Assembly: GCA_002189035.1 (NCBI GenBank)
Contig: NEEC01000002.1
Span: 6,037,001-6,101,000, forward strand
Direction: 5' to 3'
DNA from: Utricularia gibba
Taxonomy: Eukaryota; Streptophyta; Magnoliopsida; Lamiales; Lentibulariaceae
Length of the DNA: 64,000 nucleotides
Shown here: piece after piece, positions 48,063 to 59,435 of the stretch
How positions within the stretch are numbered: position 1 is the stretch's first letter
Layout: each line of letters starts with the position of its first letter
Position numbers and translations under genes: made by a program
The notes under the pieces: model-generated
Told to the model about the DNA's origin: nothing
The model's database searches: none
The model's input: the letters and a program-made list of their open reading frames with translations, nothing else

Positions 48063-48957
48063 GGCGGATGCAAACGCAGAGTTCGGGTTGCCGCAATGCA
48101 GCGCAGACCTTCTTTATATATTCACACCCACCACGTGGCGATGAACTCCACAAATGAATAGCCTCCGCCGCCCTCCAACATACAAAATCAGCCAGCACGC
48201 AGCCTGCGGCGTCCGACCTGACCGTGCTCCCGTCAGCAACGTTTTTTACTTGCCCCAACTGCACTGTGATTTGACCAAATTAGCCACGTTGACTTTACCA
48301 CATTATAATCAATTTATTCATTATATATATCGTGCCCATTTTTTATCCCATGTTGGCCACTTTTTTAATACAAACATCGATAATGTGGGGTTAATAATAG
48401 ATTTGAATTTAATTCTATTTATAATACATTAAATCAGATTTAATAATTTTTAATCATATTTTAAAATATTTACGAAAAATATAAATTGTTATTTAAATGA
48501 ATTTAATAAATTATTCAATTTATTCATGAATCTGATGTAATAACTTGTCATAGTGAAAATTGAAATGACCTTATATCAATCTCATTTCCATTACAAAGAT
48601 AGAGATCAATTTCAATAATCATGTAAATTTTATACGAGTTCTTTTTTTGAGCACATATGAGCATTACTATGGGTCTATTTGGTATAGCTTCAAAAAATAA
48701 CTTCAAAAACGTGATTCTAGAAGTAATTATGTTTTTTATGGAGTAAAATTATCCCAACTTCTAAAAAAATCGAAATGTTTTATTATTTCAATTTCATGTG
48801 AAACAGAAACAACACGTATTTTGTTTGATGATCACTTCTAGAAATGCTTCTAGTGAATCACAAGCTGTACCAAACATACCCTAATTTTTCGAGCACATAT
48901 CAGCATTATGTGCAAATTTACAGTGTCGAACAGATACGGATTAAAATGACGGTTCTT
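48063..48957. other. Wax synthase 1 upstream region
   Basis: About 48,175-48,560 is clearly related to 50,755-51,005, the region upstream of wax synthase 2, showing that gene plus promoter were duplicated. A MITE follows at 48,671-48,881. No gene is present. Confidence 0.65.
48671..48881. mobile_element. MITE with about 20-bp terminal inverted repeats
   Basis: The left end GGGTCTATTTGGTATAGCTT and the reverse complement of the right end GGGTATGTTTGGTACAGCTT match at 17 of 20 bases. The element is 211 bp long, non-coding and flanked by TAT and TAA, near-identical three-base flanks. The ends suggest a PIF/Harbinger or related family. It sits between wax synthase copies 1 and 2. Confidence 0.7.
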
Positions 48958-49997
48958 TTACAAGGAAAGTTTACTCTTTACAAGTGAAGCCATCATCGAG
49001 TACTCCTCGTTTATGACTCTAGTGTCAATCCCGTTTCTGGTGGTATACGGTAAACACAGCCAAGTTCCGGTGACGCCCACAAAGACAAGTATCAGCAGTC
49101 GCGACACGGCTACCGGCGGTGACCAACCACCGCGACTCGCCACCGCCTTTTTCACGGCGATCTCCACGGCGACGCAAACTCCGTGAAGTACAAAAAACCC
49201 CGTCATCCCCCAAGTGGGAGCGGCACGCGATATGTAGTAAAAAATCAATTCGTGCATCAGACCTGACACCGAGAACGTCGCGATGACTGCTGACGGCCGC
49301 GCCCATGTGTGGCCGAGGTGGGGCGTGGAGATAAGACGCACCGGAGTGTACACGGCGGCGTGGAGGATTGTCGTGACAACGAGATTCCATCGCCGGCCCC
49401 AGAAATCCTGCAACGACGTCGCTAAATAAGGTTCGTCGAACGGCGGGTCGAGCTTGTAGCCGAGGAAGAATCGCACCGGCGCGGCCGTGAGTGCTAGATA
49501 CAATTCCGATAGGATGTAGAGATGGCCGTAGTGCAAATAGCCGGTCGGTAATAATTAAACGATTCTCTGTATTGCAAGAGGCTTAGAATCACTACTCCGA
49601 GAAGAAGCCTGAAGAAGACCAGAAATATTTCTCGTTTCACAGATCCGCAATCAGCCGCAGATTCGGAAGCTGTTTGACTTTTGAGATTGATGGGCAGAAG
49701 CCCGACTACCACGAACTGGGTGAGAGAAAGGGTCGGGTCGGCGAGAGGGCCTTTCTCGAAGGCGAACAGGAGGAGCTTGAGGTTCCCGAGACAGACAAAG
49801 TAGAAGAAAGTGGGAAGGCCGATATGTATGTAACGGTTGATGCCGAAGGGGAGAGTGGAGAAGAGATAAATGACCGGGAGAAGAGATAGGATCCTGGCGG
49901 CGCCGATGGGAAGCCTGCCGACGACCTGACGGGAGAAGATAAGAGAGACGACGCCGGTAATCCAGACTTGCACAAAGGATTGAATTTCAGGATCCAT
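48958..49997 (-). pseudogene. Wax synthase copy 2, single-base frameshift
   Basis: The sequence is homologous to copies 1 and 3 from MDPEIQSFVQ to the last residues KSKLSL. The reading frame breaks at about 49,525-49,552: the first frame ends soon after RESFNYY, and the second opens at GHLYILSELYLALTAAPVRF. Between the shared words AATTATTAC and GCCATCTC copy 1 has 22 bases and this copy 21, so one base is missing. The box DFWGRRWNLVVTTILHAAVY and SVSGLMHELIFYY remain intact downstream. Unless the base is a sequencing error, the gene cannot make a full protein. A TRIM element lies 94 bp upstream of its start codon. Confidence 0.85.
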
Positions 49998-50090
49998 GGC
50001 GGCTGCAAACGCAGAGTTTGAGTTCCGGTTGCTTAAATACACAGCAGACTTTCTTCTTAAATTAACACCAACGACGTGGACGTGGGTATG

Positions 50091-50622
50091 TGTTGAAATT
50101 GAGTATCAGATGTATCGGACGACAGTGCACTTAATCCTAATTGCACTTAACCCTAAATACACAATAAACAAGTATCATAATAGAAAAGATTAGGCTCAAC
50201 CGATTATTTGAGATATGTATTTTCTTATATACTAAACTTACATTTTCATTTTTCGATATAAAATTGTGTATTCTAACACCCGCCTTCAAGTCGAATTAGT
50301 CTTTGATCCGATTAAGACTTGTATTTTTTTTTATGTGATTGTAGATAGTGTTTCGGTCATAAATCGATCTAATTTTTTGTCGTCTAAGTTCAATACATCT
50401 CCTTGCCATCTTGGCCACCCAAGTCGAAGTCAAACGCTCTAATACCATATTGAAATTCATGATTAGATAGGTTGGACGATCGTGCACGTGAAATCTAAGT
50501 ACACAAGAAACATAGATCACAATAGAAAAAATTAGATACAATCAATTATTTGTGATGTGTAAATTATTATATACTAAACTATTGTATTTTCATTTTTCGA
50601 TGTGAGATTGTATATTCTAATG
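50091..50622 (-). mobile_element. TRIM (terminal-repeat retrotransposon in miniature)
   Basis: Two related terminal repeats, 50,091-50,278 and about 50,448-50,622, flank a 169-bp interior without coding capacity. The left repeat runs TGTTGAAATTG to TTCTAACA. On the minus strand a primer-binding site, TGGTATTAGAGC (50,436-50,447), touches the right repeat, and a purine-rich stretch (GACTTGAAGGCGGG) touches the left repeat, as required for an LTR element read on the minus strand. Flanking five-base words GTATG (50,086-50,090) and ATATG (50,623-50,627) may be a decayed target duplication. The repeats have diverged, so the insertion is not recent. Confidence 0.75.
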
Positions 50623-50627
50623 ATATG

Positions 50628-51570
50628 AATTCGGCTGGTACAAATGAATGTAGGACCTCACTATATTATATACGTGATTAATTACTAATAATTTATTATT
50701 TACATAATTATTTCATTTTCAAATGTCAATCTAAATCATTTCTTTAGTATTAAAAACATCAGCCAGCGCCGCACGCGGCAGTGTCCAACCATGCTCCGGT
50801 CAACAACGTTGTTGACTTGCCCCAACTCCACCATCGGTAATGTGGGGTTAATGATGCATTTGGATTTAACTCTCTTTATAATACATTAAATCAGATTTAA
50901 TATCTTCGAATCATATTTTAAAATATTCAGGAAAATAGAAATTATTATTTAAATGAACTTAATAAATTATTCAATTTATTCATGAATTTGATGGAATAAT
51001 TTGTGTCATTGAATATTAAAATAATCTAATACTAATCTCATATCAAAGTAAAGATCAAGTAGAATAATCATGTAAGTTTTATAAAAGTTCTTTTTCAAAT
51101 ACATATGAGCATTATTAATAGTAACACCTAATTTGAATTTGATAAGTTTTTTTTATGTAATTGTATCAAATGTTTAGGAACATAATTTTAATTTTCTATA
51201 GTTTTAAATTTTAATAGATTAAATCATGGTTTTATAATAATATTTTAATAAATATAGTTAAAATTTAATAAATCTTAATCAACTTAAAATCATAATTAAA
51301 CAATTCAATGAGTTTAAATCGTTTTTGAAATATTGATCATAGCAATCTATTCCAATAGAACCATTTCAACCCCGCGTAGAATAAGGATAACAAAAATGAA
51401 TAGTTGAATTTATAATTATAAAGGATAATTACAATAATTAATTTTAATTAAAAAGGTTTATGAATGGGCAGAGAGAGGAGAGAGTATATATGGTGAGGAG
51501 GTGCTAGGCGGCGTAGGAAGACGGCGACTAATGCAAGTATCAGGGCATGGCCGGTGTAAATTATGGGAGA
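50628..51570. other. Displaced upstream region of wax synthase 2 and AT-rich spacer
   Basis: The DNA at about 50,755-51,005 is the counterpart of the wax synthase 1 upstream region, now separated from its gene by the TRIM element. The rest is AT-rich. No gene is present. Confidence 0.6.
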
Positions 51571-51606
51571 TTCTCCATTCTCCAGTGCGGGGAGGTTGCG
51601 CGGCAG

Positions 51607-51928
51607 TCACGAGATTCCGATGGTCTTTCCGAGCAGCCACAGGAAGAGCGACAGCTCGAAGCAGAAGACGGTGTGGAGAGAGCTCCTGTCGAGCACGAAC
51701 CCGTATATCGTGATCCCCGCTCCGTTCTTCTCCAAGTACGACACTGCGCCACATTTTCAGGAACTCAAGAGTCAGATGGAACGCCCTGATGATTCCCGGC
51801 GCAACAGAGCAGGCTGCAAGTACGGCGTACCCAAGGCTTGCCTTCTGTGGTATGAGGCTGCATTGTAGGATACAGTCGTCATCTTCTTCGTCCTCCTCGT
51901 GATCCGATTCCTCAGCCATCTCGTCGAA
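51607..51928 (-). pseudogene. 3' fragment of a DUF3537 (GRL) gene at the duplication junction
   Basis: This is a partial copy of the gene at 59,436-60,924. It keeps the last exon (51,607-51,743), the small last intron and part of the exon before it, up to FDEMAEESDHEEDEEDD. Compared with the intact gene it lacks five bases (CGCAT) after GATGAC, which breaks the frame. All upstream exons are missing: the homology stops at TCGTCGAA (about 51,928), where sequence of the syntaxin leader begins. It is non-functional and marks the breakpoint of the large tandem duplication. Confidence 0.88.
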
Positions 51929-52079
51929 AAGAATGAAATTTGGGTGAGTGAGATTCAATTAGCGGTACTTATGTTTCTTCTTGGAGATGCAAAACTAGGG
52001 TAATGGCTCTTGGGATTTGGGAACTATGATTTCTTAGGTTGAATAAAAAGCTGTATATTTATCAGACAATGGCAACTTC
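51926..52079 (+). pseudogene. 5' fragment of a duplicated SYP51/52 gene
   Basis: From GAAAAGAATGAAATTTGG onward the sequence matches the intact syntaxin gene from 44,918 to its start codon (with a deletion in the leader), including AGGTTGAATAAAAAGCTGTA and ATGGCAACTTC at 52,069-52,079. It ends exactly where a Copia LTR begins, in codon 4. Promoter and first leader part were never copied. The matching 3' end of this copy lies at 55,390-55,800. Confidence 0.85.
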
Positions 52080-52553
52080 TGTTGGAGAATTTGGTTTTGG
52101 GAAGAGGATTTAGAGGCGTGGAGCTTTTGCAAGGAACAGATTGTGAATTGTGGCAAACCTTTTTTTCTTCAGAGAGAATTGTATTGACGTACATTGGTAT
52201 TCTTCTATTTATAGGCTTAACTTTCAACCGTTGGAGAAAATTACCGTTGGAGTACTTTGAGACTTCACTGCTTGCAGTGCCACAGCCTATTCCCTCTAGG
52301 CTGGTTTCTTTACGCAATCTGCTTTCCTTCGGTCTTGGACCGTTTCTTCAACTTGGCTTTTATGGTCGTTGGACTGTGAGTGCAGAGCCTTAGACCAGCA
52401 TGCGCCCAATAACATAAGCCCGGTTTTGCTTCCATCTTCTCCCTTCTTCTCGACAGATTTCACCGATGCTTGACTCTCCTTCGCTGATTCTTCGTTTCTG
52501 CGTGTGCCTTCTTCATTTAGGCTCTGAATTAATTCCTTCATCACACACCAACA
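52080..52553 (-). mobile_element. Copia long terminal repeat (3' LTR of a minus-strand element)
   Basis: The 474-bp repeat starts TGTTGG and ends CCAACA, an inverted six-base end pair. Directly inside it, on the minus strand, lies the polypurine tract TCAGGAGGAG. The outer edge lies in codon 4 of the duplicated syntaxin. A second LTR is absent at the other side, so its partner and a target duplication cannot be shown. Confidence 0.8.
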
Positions 52554-55340
52554 CTCCTCCTGATGAAGGAATTTGAATTCCGGGCCAGCATCTAGCGGAT
52601 TAGGTCTCAGCCCTAGCATGTTGCGGACTCTGTTGAAGTTCTTCCGGAATAGACAATTCGTTAGGATATGGGCGGCCTGCTCCCCCATAGGTATGCAGTC
52701 CAGTTTAATCTATCCTTCCTTGATGTAGTCCCTAAGCACATGGTACTTAACTTTGATGTGTTTCGTTCTTTCGAACATCATCGGGTTTTTCGCTATGCTG
52801 ATAGCCGATTTATTGTCTATTTTCAATACTACAGGCTTGGTGATGTTGATCTTCAGGTCGTTGAATAGTTTGATTATCCACTGCACATGATTCGCAGCAG
52901 ATGCGCCAGCCACATACTCTGCCTCAGCAGAGGATTAAGTGAATGTGCCTTGTTTCCTGCTATTCCAAGAGAATGCAGCTGATCCCAGGTTGAATAAGTA
53001 TCCCCTCGTGGAATGACAATTGTCTTCATCCCCTGCGAAGTCTGAATCTACGAATCCTTGCAGGTTAGGTTCTGTTCCCTTCTTGAAATATAGGCCGAAA
53101 TTTTGTTGTGGCTTTTAGATAACGAATTATTTTCTTTGCCACATCCAAGTGCACTGTGTGTGGCTTGTGCATGTACCTAAAGAGGAATGAAACTGCAAAA
53201 GTAATATCAGCTCGTGTCGCCGTGAGGTACATCAATGCTCCCACTATTTTCTGAAACTCTTGAGGATCAGTCCACTCATTGTTCTATTGCTTCATTTGCT
53301 GTTTCATTTCAGGAGGAAATGGGACAAAGCAGTTCCTAGCATTGTGCTGTCCAAATCGGGTTATAATGTCCTATGTGTACTTTTTTTGGTTGAGGAATAT
53401 GTATTCCTCTCTTTGCAAAACTTCCATTCCCAGGAAGTAGCAGGTAAGACCTAGATCCACAAGTTTGAATTTTCTCTTCAGAAGTTCCTTTTGTTCTTCG
53501 ATCTGATCTGTATTCCTTACTGTGATAAGTATGTCGTCAACATAGAGAGTAATGATTATCTTATCTCTAGAGTCCTCTAGAATGTATAGCGAGGTGCCGT
53601 TTTTACTTCGCATGTATCCTAGCTCAAGGAAGTAGGAGTCTATGGTTCCATACCATTTTTTCGGCGCCTGCTTTCACCCGTATAGGGCCTTCTTTAATTT
53701 CAGAACCTTGTTTTTTCTTGTTTTGATCTCGAATCCAGGCGGAGGATAGACATAAACATCCTCTTGGAGTTCTCCATTTAGGAAGGCGCTTTTCATATCT
53801 AGGTGATATAATTTCCAACGAAAGCTTGCACCCATTGCCACCACCAGCTTTATGGTGTCCAGCCGAACCACAGGTGCAAATGTCTCTGCATAGTCTATCC
53901 CTGCTCTTTGCATGTAGCCAAGAGCTACCAATCTAGATTTCAACTTGTTTATGCTATAGTCAGGGTTCAACTTCGGTTTTCTTATCCATTTGAGACCGAG
54001 GATTTTGGTATTTGCAGGTTTATCAACGGCTTCCCAGACATTGTGTTTCTCAATGGAAGCGAGTTCCTCATACATTGACTTCCTCCATTCTGGATCTTTG
54101 AGGGCTTCGTGAGTGCTAAGGGGCTCATAGATCAAGAGACACATGTCTAGAATATTTTCGATGTTTCGGTACTTAGGTAGGAGGGGTCTATCACCGTTCT
54201 CGATAGTCTTCATTTTTCCCAGGGCTGGTGTCCATGAGGTGAGGGATGTAGCTGGCATAGAGGTGTCGGTCTTCGTCTGTTTCATGCTAGAGGATCTCGG
54301 AGTCTGAGATTTCTTGTAGCAACCTTGGAGCAAGAGATCAGGGGTGTCTTCTCCAGACTCGAAATTTTTTGATCCTCCAGTAAGATACTGTGCATTCTTC
54401 CTCATTGACTTGTTGTTTTTAGGCTCCAAAGAACAGCAAGTCCCATGCTCCAAGTGCGAGTCTTCAGGATCAGTTGCATCATCTTGAGTGTGGTGGGTGG
54501 AGGGGTATGTGACTCTGTCCAAACTTGAGGGAGGCTGATGCTGTAGGATATCAACTTGGGACAGTTCAGGTGAGCTGATGACTTGATATGGTCTGGGATG
54601 TGCAGGTGGGTCGTCCTCCGCGATGTCAGGGAACAGAGTCAAGAGGGAGGAGTCGTAATCCCAGTGCGTTGACACAAGGGTTGATTTGTTCAAGTCATAG
54701 GTCTTGCTTTCGTCTACGGTTACATCTCTGCTCAGCTCCACTCGGTTGGTTGGTTCTCAAGTTCAAGACTCGGTAAGCTTTACAAGTATCTCCATATCCT
54801 AGCAGAATTCCAAGGTCTGATTTCATGTCTAACTTGGTTCTTTTTTCCTTTGGAATGTGGATGTAGCATAGAGACTCAAATATTTTGATATGAGTTAAGT
54901 CAGGAACCTTGTCGTGCCAGATTTCATAAGGTGATCTGCCATCTTTAGTTCCCTTGGAAGCAAGCAGTTCAGTAGGTAAACGGCTGTGTTTACAGCTTCC
55001 CCCAGAAGCATGTAGTTATCCCTTTCTCATACATTAAACATTCGGCCATGTTCATGATGGTCCGATTCTTCCTCTCACAGATTCCGTTTTGTTTAGGGGT
55101 ATAGGGAGCGGAGAGCTAATACACGATGCCTTCAGAGTCGCATATGTGTCTCAGTTCCGTAGAAAGATATTCCCCTCCGTTATCTGAGCGCAGAGTCAGA
55201 ATCTTCTTTTCACTGTGAGTCTGAGATAATGCTTTAAGTTTGGAAGCCCTTTGAGCGCCCTCATAATCAAGTCTTGTCATATTGTTATTGACCTGAAGCG
55301 AGAAGGGGTTATAACCATATATTCCTAGAGATAGCACCAA
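52554..55340 (-). mobile_element. Ty1/copia retrotransposon, truncated and degenerate internal region
   Basis: Read on the minus strand, the order is integrase core end (LTLRSDNGGEYLSTELRHIC), reverse transcriptase (EWRKSMYEELASIEKHNVWE, VALGYMQRAGIDYAETFAPV, HLDMKSAFLNGELQEDVYVY, then ITLYVDDILI) and RNase H (DNKSAISIAKNPMMFERTKH, HVLRDYIKEG, then an ILTNCLFRKNF-like tail). This is copia order. Several frameshifts and stops break the frame, and gag, protease, the N-terminal integrase and the 5' LTR are missing at the right edge. The element cannot move by itself. Confidence 0.9.
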
Positions 55341-55389
55341 ATGATACGATAGTTTAGGATTTAGGGTTTATGGTTTAGTATTTGTGGTC

Positions 55390-55800
55390 AACTTTTCTAC
55401 AAATGCAACACTGCGTGTAGAGAAAGCTTGCAATATTGAACATGAGGATATAGAGTAGTTGCTCATATACCACTTTCTTTGCATTTCCAAAGGAATCCAT
55501 CAACTCGCTTAGTCTCCACATAGAAATGATTTGTGTGTAATGTGTATAAACGATGTCTTTTTTAAATCATGAGTTGGCAATTTCTCATCATCATGTTGTT
55601 TTGTGGGTGCTTTCTGGTGTTTTGATGTGTGTACTATGAGCTTTCCTGTTTTGGATGGCACTATCACGAACCAAGATTGGAACTTAAGGATTTGGAGCTA
55701 TTCGGCCACACTTTTCCAGTTCCCTTTTTTAGTAGGGGTGACAACGTGTTGGCGTGTCGAACAGTAAAGAGAGGCCACAATTTTTTTTACTTGGAAACTA
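55390..55800 (+). pseudogene. 3' fragment of the duplicated SYP51/52 gene and its downstream flank
   Basis: The sequence matches 46,490-46,990 of the intact locus: the last-exon start (AGAGAAAGCTTGCAATATTG) is recognisable but carries base changes and a stop (GAGTAG), and much of the membrane-anchor coding part is deleted. Downstream text such as GATTTGTGTGTAATGTGTAT is well conserved. Exons 1-4 are absent, lost with the Copia insertion and a later deletion. Confidence 0.82.
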
Positions 55801-56961
55801 TTGAAATGGAAAAACTTCAGAGCTGAAGAAGTTTATCGGGGAAAAGTGTTTCACTAAGGAGAAAAATGGGGAGGTTTACAAAGGTTGTGCAATAAGTCGT
55901 CCTTTATCCCTCAAATGTTTTCCTATTTATAGAAGAAGCTTGCTCAATCGGTTTCTGTGAATGTCAGCTAATTTCTTCGCGTGAAGATTATGTGAACTGC
56001 ACATGTGATCTTGCTAACACATAAACATTATATGCTTTGAGCTCCTACAAGTTGGTTGCTTTTCAGGTCCTATTGAAATGGTTGGGGTTTGACAGTATCT
56101 TTTTCCTACCACTACGGATAATCCATCCAATCTATTGATCGTGAGGGTTCAATTTACGAGATTAGCTGATATCGTTCTTATCGAGTTAGTTGCATAATCT
56201 CTTCCTATGGCCGATTCCCATGACCTTATTGTGCTCCATTTGGATTCTCCAATTGGTGACCCCCAGTTTTCACTTTATGTTGTGCCTTGTCTTTAGGAAG
56301 TGTGTATCTTGTCTTTTATCTCTTCTATATGGCATACACTGATTTCCAATACCACCACATGTATATACTTTGTGCATTGGATGAAAGTGAAAACAAATTA
56401 ATCACTTCCCAATCTCTTTGATATTCGTTACTTAGGAGTATGTCTTTGCATCTATCAAGGTTATTCAAGCTTATAGTAGACCATACCTGCACTTATTTAG
56501 ATGAATTTATGATGAGTAATGAGGTCTTTGAAAGGTTGTGCATCTTGTTACACGGTTATTTAGGGTTACGAACATCCAAATATGTGATTGTGTCTAAGAT
56601 AGTATCAACTTTTCTAGGGATTGTGGCCCACCATCGTAAGCAGCGCACATAGAAGGCTACATGACATGTTACTAGCGAAACCCCAACCCATGAATGAGAA
56701 TGACATTCAATTCTTTAAATACTTCCCGATGAGCTTTTTAATGCATGGTTTAATCATTGTTTGTGTACGAACAATTTGATTGGATATAGAATGCATTGGA
56801 GGCTCTTGACAGTACATGTGTGGATGTTCCAATAAAACTTGATGTTCAGGGGAGCGAGCTATTGTAATGGGAAGGGTAAAATTTATGTGAATGTAATGAG
56901 AGTTGATACACCAAACTTGAATTTTATATAAATCAACAATACAACCATGTTCTCAAAGTTG
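55801..56961. other. Spacer between the syntaxin fragment and wax synthase 3
   Basis: The sequence is mixed and partly AT-rich and holds a transposase-like remnant at about 56,440-56,865. No intact gene is present. Confidence 0.5.
56440..56865 (+). mobile_element. PIF/Harbinger-like transposase remnant
   Basis: A 70-residue frame (56,440-56,652) reads MMSNEVFERLCILLHGYLGL, then VSTFLGIVAHHRKQR, which resembles the N-terminal region of plant HARBI1-type transposase/nuclease proteins. About 160 bp downstream, ALDSTCVDVPIKL followed by QGSELL resembles the start of their catalytic part (usually 'ALDGTHV'). Frame breaks and gaps separate the pieces. Assignment is by motif memory only. Confidence 0.5.
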
Positions 56962-58011
56962 TTATTTCCCGAACACATGGATTGAGAATTCATAAAGTGT
57001 GGCCATCACCGAGTACTCCTCGTTTATGACCCTAGTGTGAATCCCGTTTCTGTTGATAGGGGGTAAATACAGCCAATCTCCGGTGAAGCCCACAAAGCAG
57101 AGTGTCAACAGTCGCGACACGGCTACCGGCGGTGACCAACCACCGCGACTCGCCACCGCCTTCTTCACCTCGATCTCCACGGCGACGCAAACTCCGTGAA
57201 GTACAAAAAACCCCGTCATCTCCCAAGTGGGAGTGGCACGTGATGCGTAGTAAAAAATCAATTCGTGCATAAGACCTGACACCGAGAACGTCGCAATGAC
57301 TGCTGACCGCCGCGCCCATGTGTCGCCGAGGAGGCGCTTGGAGATACTGCGCACCGGAGAGTAGACGGCGGCGTGGAGGAGTTTCGTGACCACAAGATTC
57401 CATCTCCGGCCCCAGAAATCCTGCAACGACGTCGCTAAATACGGTTCGTCGAACTGCGGGTCGAGGTTGTAGCCGAGGAAGGCTCGCAACGGCGCGGCTG
57501 TGAGTGCTAGAAACAATTCCGATAAGATGTAGAGATGCCAGCAGTACAAAAAAATGATCAGGAAATAATTAAACGATTCTCTGTATTGGAAGAGGCTTAG
57601 AACCACTGCTAAGAGAAAAAGCTTGAAGAAGACCATAAATGTTTTTCGTTTCACAGATTCGCAATCAGTCGGAGATTCGGAGGCTGTTTGACTTTTAAGA
57701 CTGATGGGCAGAAGCCCGACTACCACGAACTGGGTGAGAGAAAGGGTCGGCTCGGCGAGAGGGCCTTTATCAAAGGCGAACAGGAGGAGCTTGAAGTTCC
57801 CGAGAAAGACAAAGTAGAAGAAAGTGGGACCGCCGATATGCATGTAACGGTTGATGCCGAAGGGGAGAGTGGAGAAGAGATAAACGACAGGGAGAAGAGG
57901 GAGGATCCTGGCGCCGCCGCTGGGAAGCCTGCCGACGACCTGATGGGAGAAGATAAGAGAGACGATGCCGATAATCCAGAGTTGAACAAAGGATCGAATT
58001 TCAGGGTCCAT
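56962..58011 (-). CDS. Long-chain-alcohol O-fatty-acyltransferase (wax synthase), copy 3
   Basis: This single-exon MBOAT wax synthase has 349 residues when started at MDPEIRSFVQ (58,011), the start shared with copies 1 and 2; an in-frame ATG at 58,065 would add 18 residues. The hydrophobic segments and the boxes DFWGRRWNLVVTKLLHAAVY and SVSGLMHELIFYY are intact. The C-terminus differs from the other copies: after RVINEEYSVMATL it reads YEFSIHVFGK rather than KSKLSL, because the similarity to copies 1 and 2 ends at about 57,000. It belongs to the right duplicated unit. The upstream 5' flank also differs from copies 1 and 2, so expression may differ. Confidence 0.9.
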   Translation of the reverse strand: MDPEIRSFVQLWIIGIVSLIFSHQVVGRLPSGGARILPLLPVVYLFSTLPFGINRYMHIGGPTFFYFVFLGNFKLLLFAFDKGPLAEPTLSLTQFVVVGLLPISLKSQTASESPTDCESVKRKTFMVFFKLFLLAVVLSLFQYRESFNYFLIIFLYCWHLYILSELFLALTAAPLRAFLGYNLDPQFDEPYLATSLQDFWGRRWNLVVTKLLHAAVYSPVRSISKRLLGDTWARRSAVIATFSVSGLMHELIFYYASRATPTWEMTGFFVLHGVCVAVEIEVKKAVASRGGWSPPVAVSRLLTLCFVGFTGDWLYLPPINRNGIHTRVINEEYSVMATLYEFSIHVFGK

Positions 58012-59435
58012 GGTGAAAGAGATCGAGAAGTGTTGGAGAGTTTTGAGAGCTGTTGTAAGTTTCACTTGAAGACTTGCATGATTCCAACTGATTACAGGGT
58101 ATTTGTACAGAAAAATAGAGCCGTTGCCTTGTCTCTATGTGCATGTATTCATTGGGCTGTGGGCTTGTGTGAGTGGGCCTAGGCGTGAGTCCAGCAGTCA
58201 TGACTCTGTATTGGGCTTCTGTCAAGCACAATAAGGCCCAAGTTCTTGAATGAGTGAGTATTCGACTTATCAGAGCCTATTTGCACAAAGATGGGTGCCA
58301 GGTGCAAGTTTGGGGATGCCTGGGTGCAGGATTATTTTAGTAATTCGATTTTTAGAATGCGTTATATTATCTTTTATATATTAATGAATATTTTTAAATT
58401 AGTTATTATATATGATAAACTAATTTTTGTTAATATGTATATATTTTTTAAAATAATGTATCAAAAACATTAAACAATATAATAAAAATTTTTAATTTAA
58501 AAAAATATGATTAAATTGTAATAGCCTAAACATCAAATTCAACATCTAATTCTAAATCAGGGTCTTCATCTGTGATTTAACTCTTATTATCATTCTCTTA
58601 TTCTTCTCTATACAATGAGACATTGTAAGACTCATAAATCTCTTGTTTTAATGTAGAACAATAGATTAATTAATATTGAAAAGTAACACCAAATTAAGCA
58701 TAATTGACATACAACAATTTGAAAAGTTGTTGACTAAATATAAAGAAAATGTAAAATTTTAAAAATTAGATATCCAAAACATACAATATTATACAATAGA
58801 TGTGTGGATAGTAATATTTTAGGATTATTGAATCTAATCTCGAATTGAACCTATTATTGTATAATATTGATATTCACAATGATTAAGGTAATACCAATTT
58901 ACCATTTGAGTTAACATGTCCATGTAACATGTTGTGTGTTGGAAGCACTCGTAATGAATTTGTTGAAGAAGATGTCGATGGAAAAATAGAAAAGCACTCT
59001 ATCAGTGCTAAATCCATAGACATAGTAATCTTGGTGTTATTAAAATATGGATCAAATGACAATTATGGTATGTATTATGTATCTAAACAATTAAATCTCT
59101 TTATTTATTGCGATTATGATATTATCTTTTTTTATATGATTACATCACAATGTCACCTTTTTTTTTATTTAGTATAGTTTATATCAACCATAGATACCAT
59201 TTGATTACATTCGAATCAATATTTTAATGAGATGGATTCAATTATGTTATTATTACAAATATTTAAAAATGTAATAAGATATATAACGATGAAGATGATT
59301 TTGATGAAAATTTTTAAATGTAATTGTTTAAAATATTTAAAAATATAATTTTAATTTTCTATATTTTTAATATTTTGATATATTAAAACATGATTTTAAT
59401 CTTTCGTTCTCCAGTGCGGGGAGGTTGCGCGGCAG
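58012..59435. other. AT-rich intergenic region upstream of wax synthase 3
   Basis: The first 250 bp are mixed and probably hold the promoter and leader of wax synthase 3. From 58,330 to 59,400 the DNA is AT-rich with no supported gene. The 3' flank of the DUF3537 gene begins at about 59,405. Confidence 0.55.
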
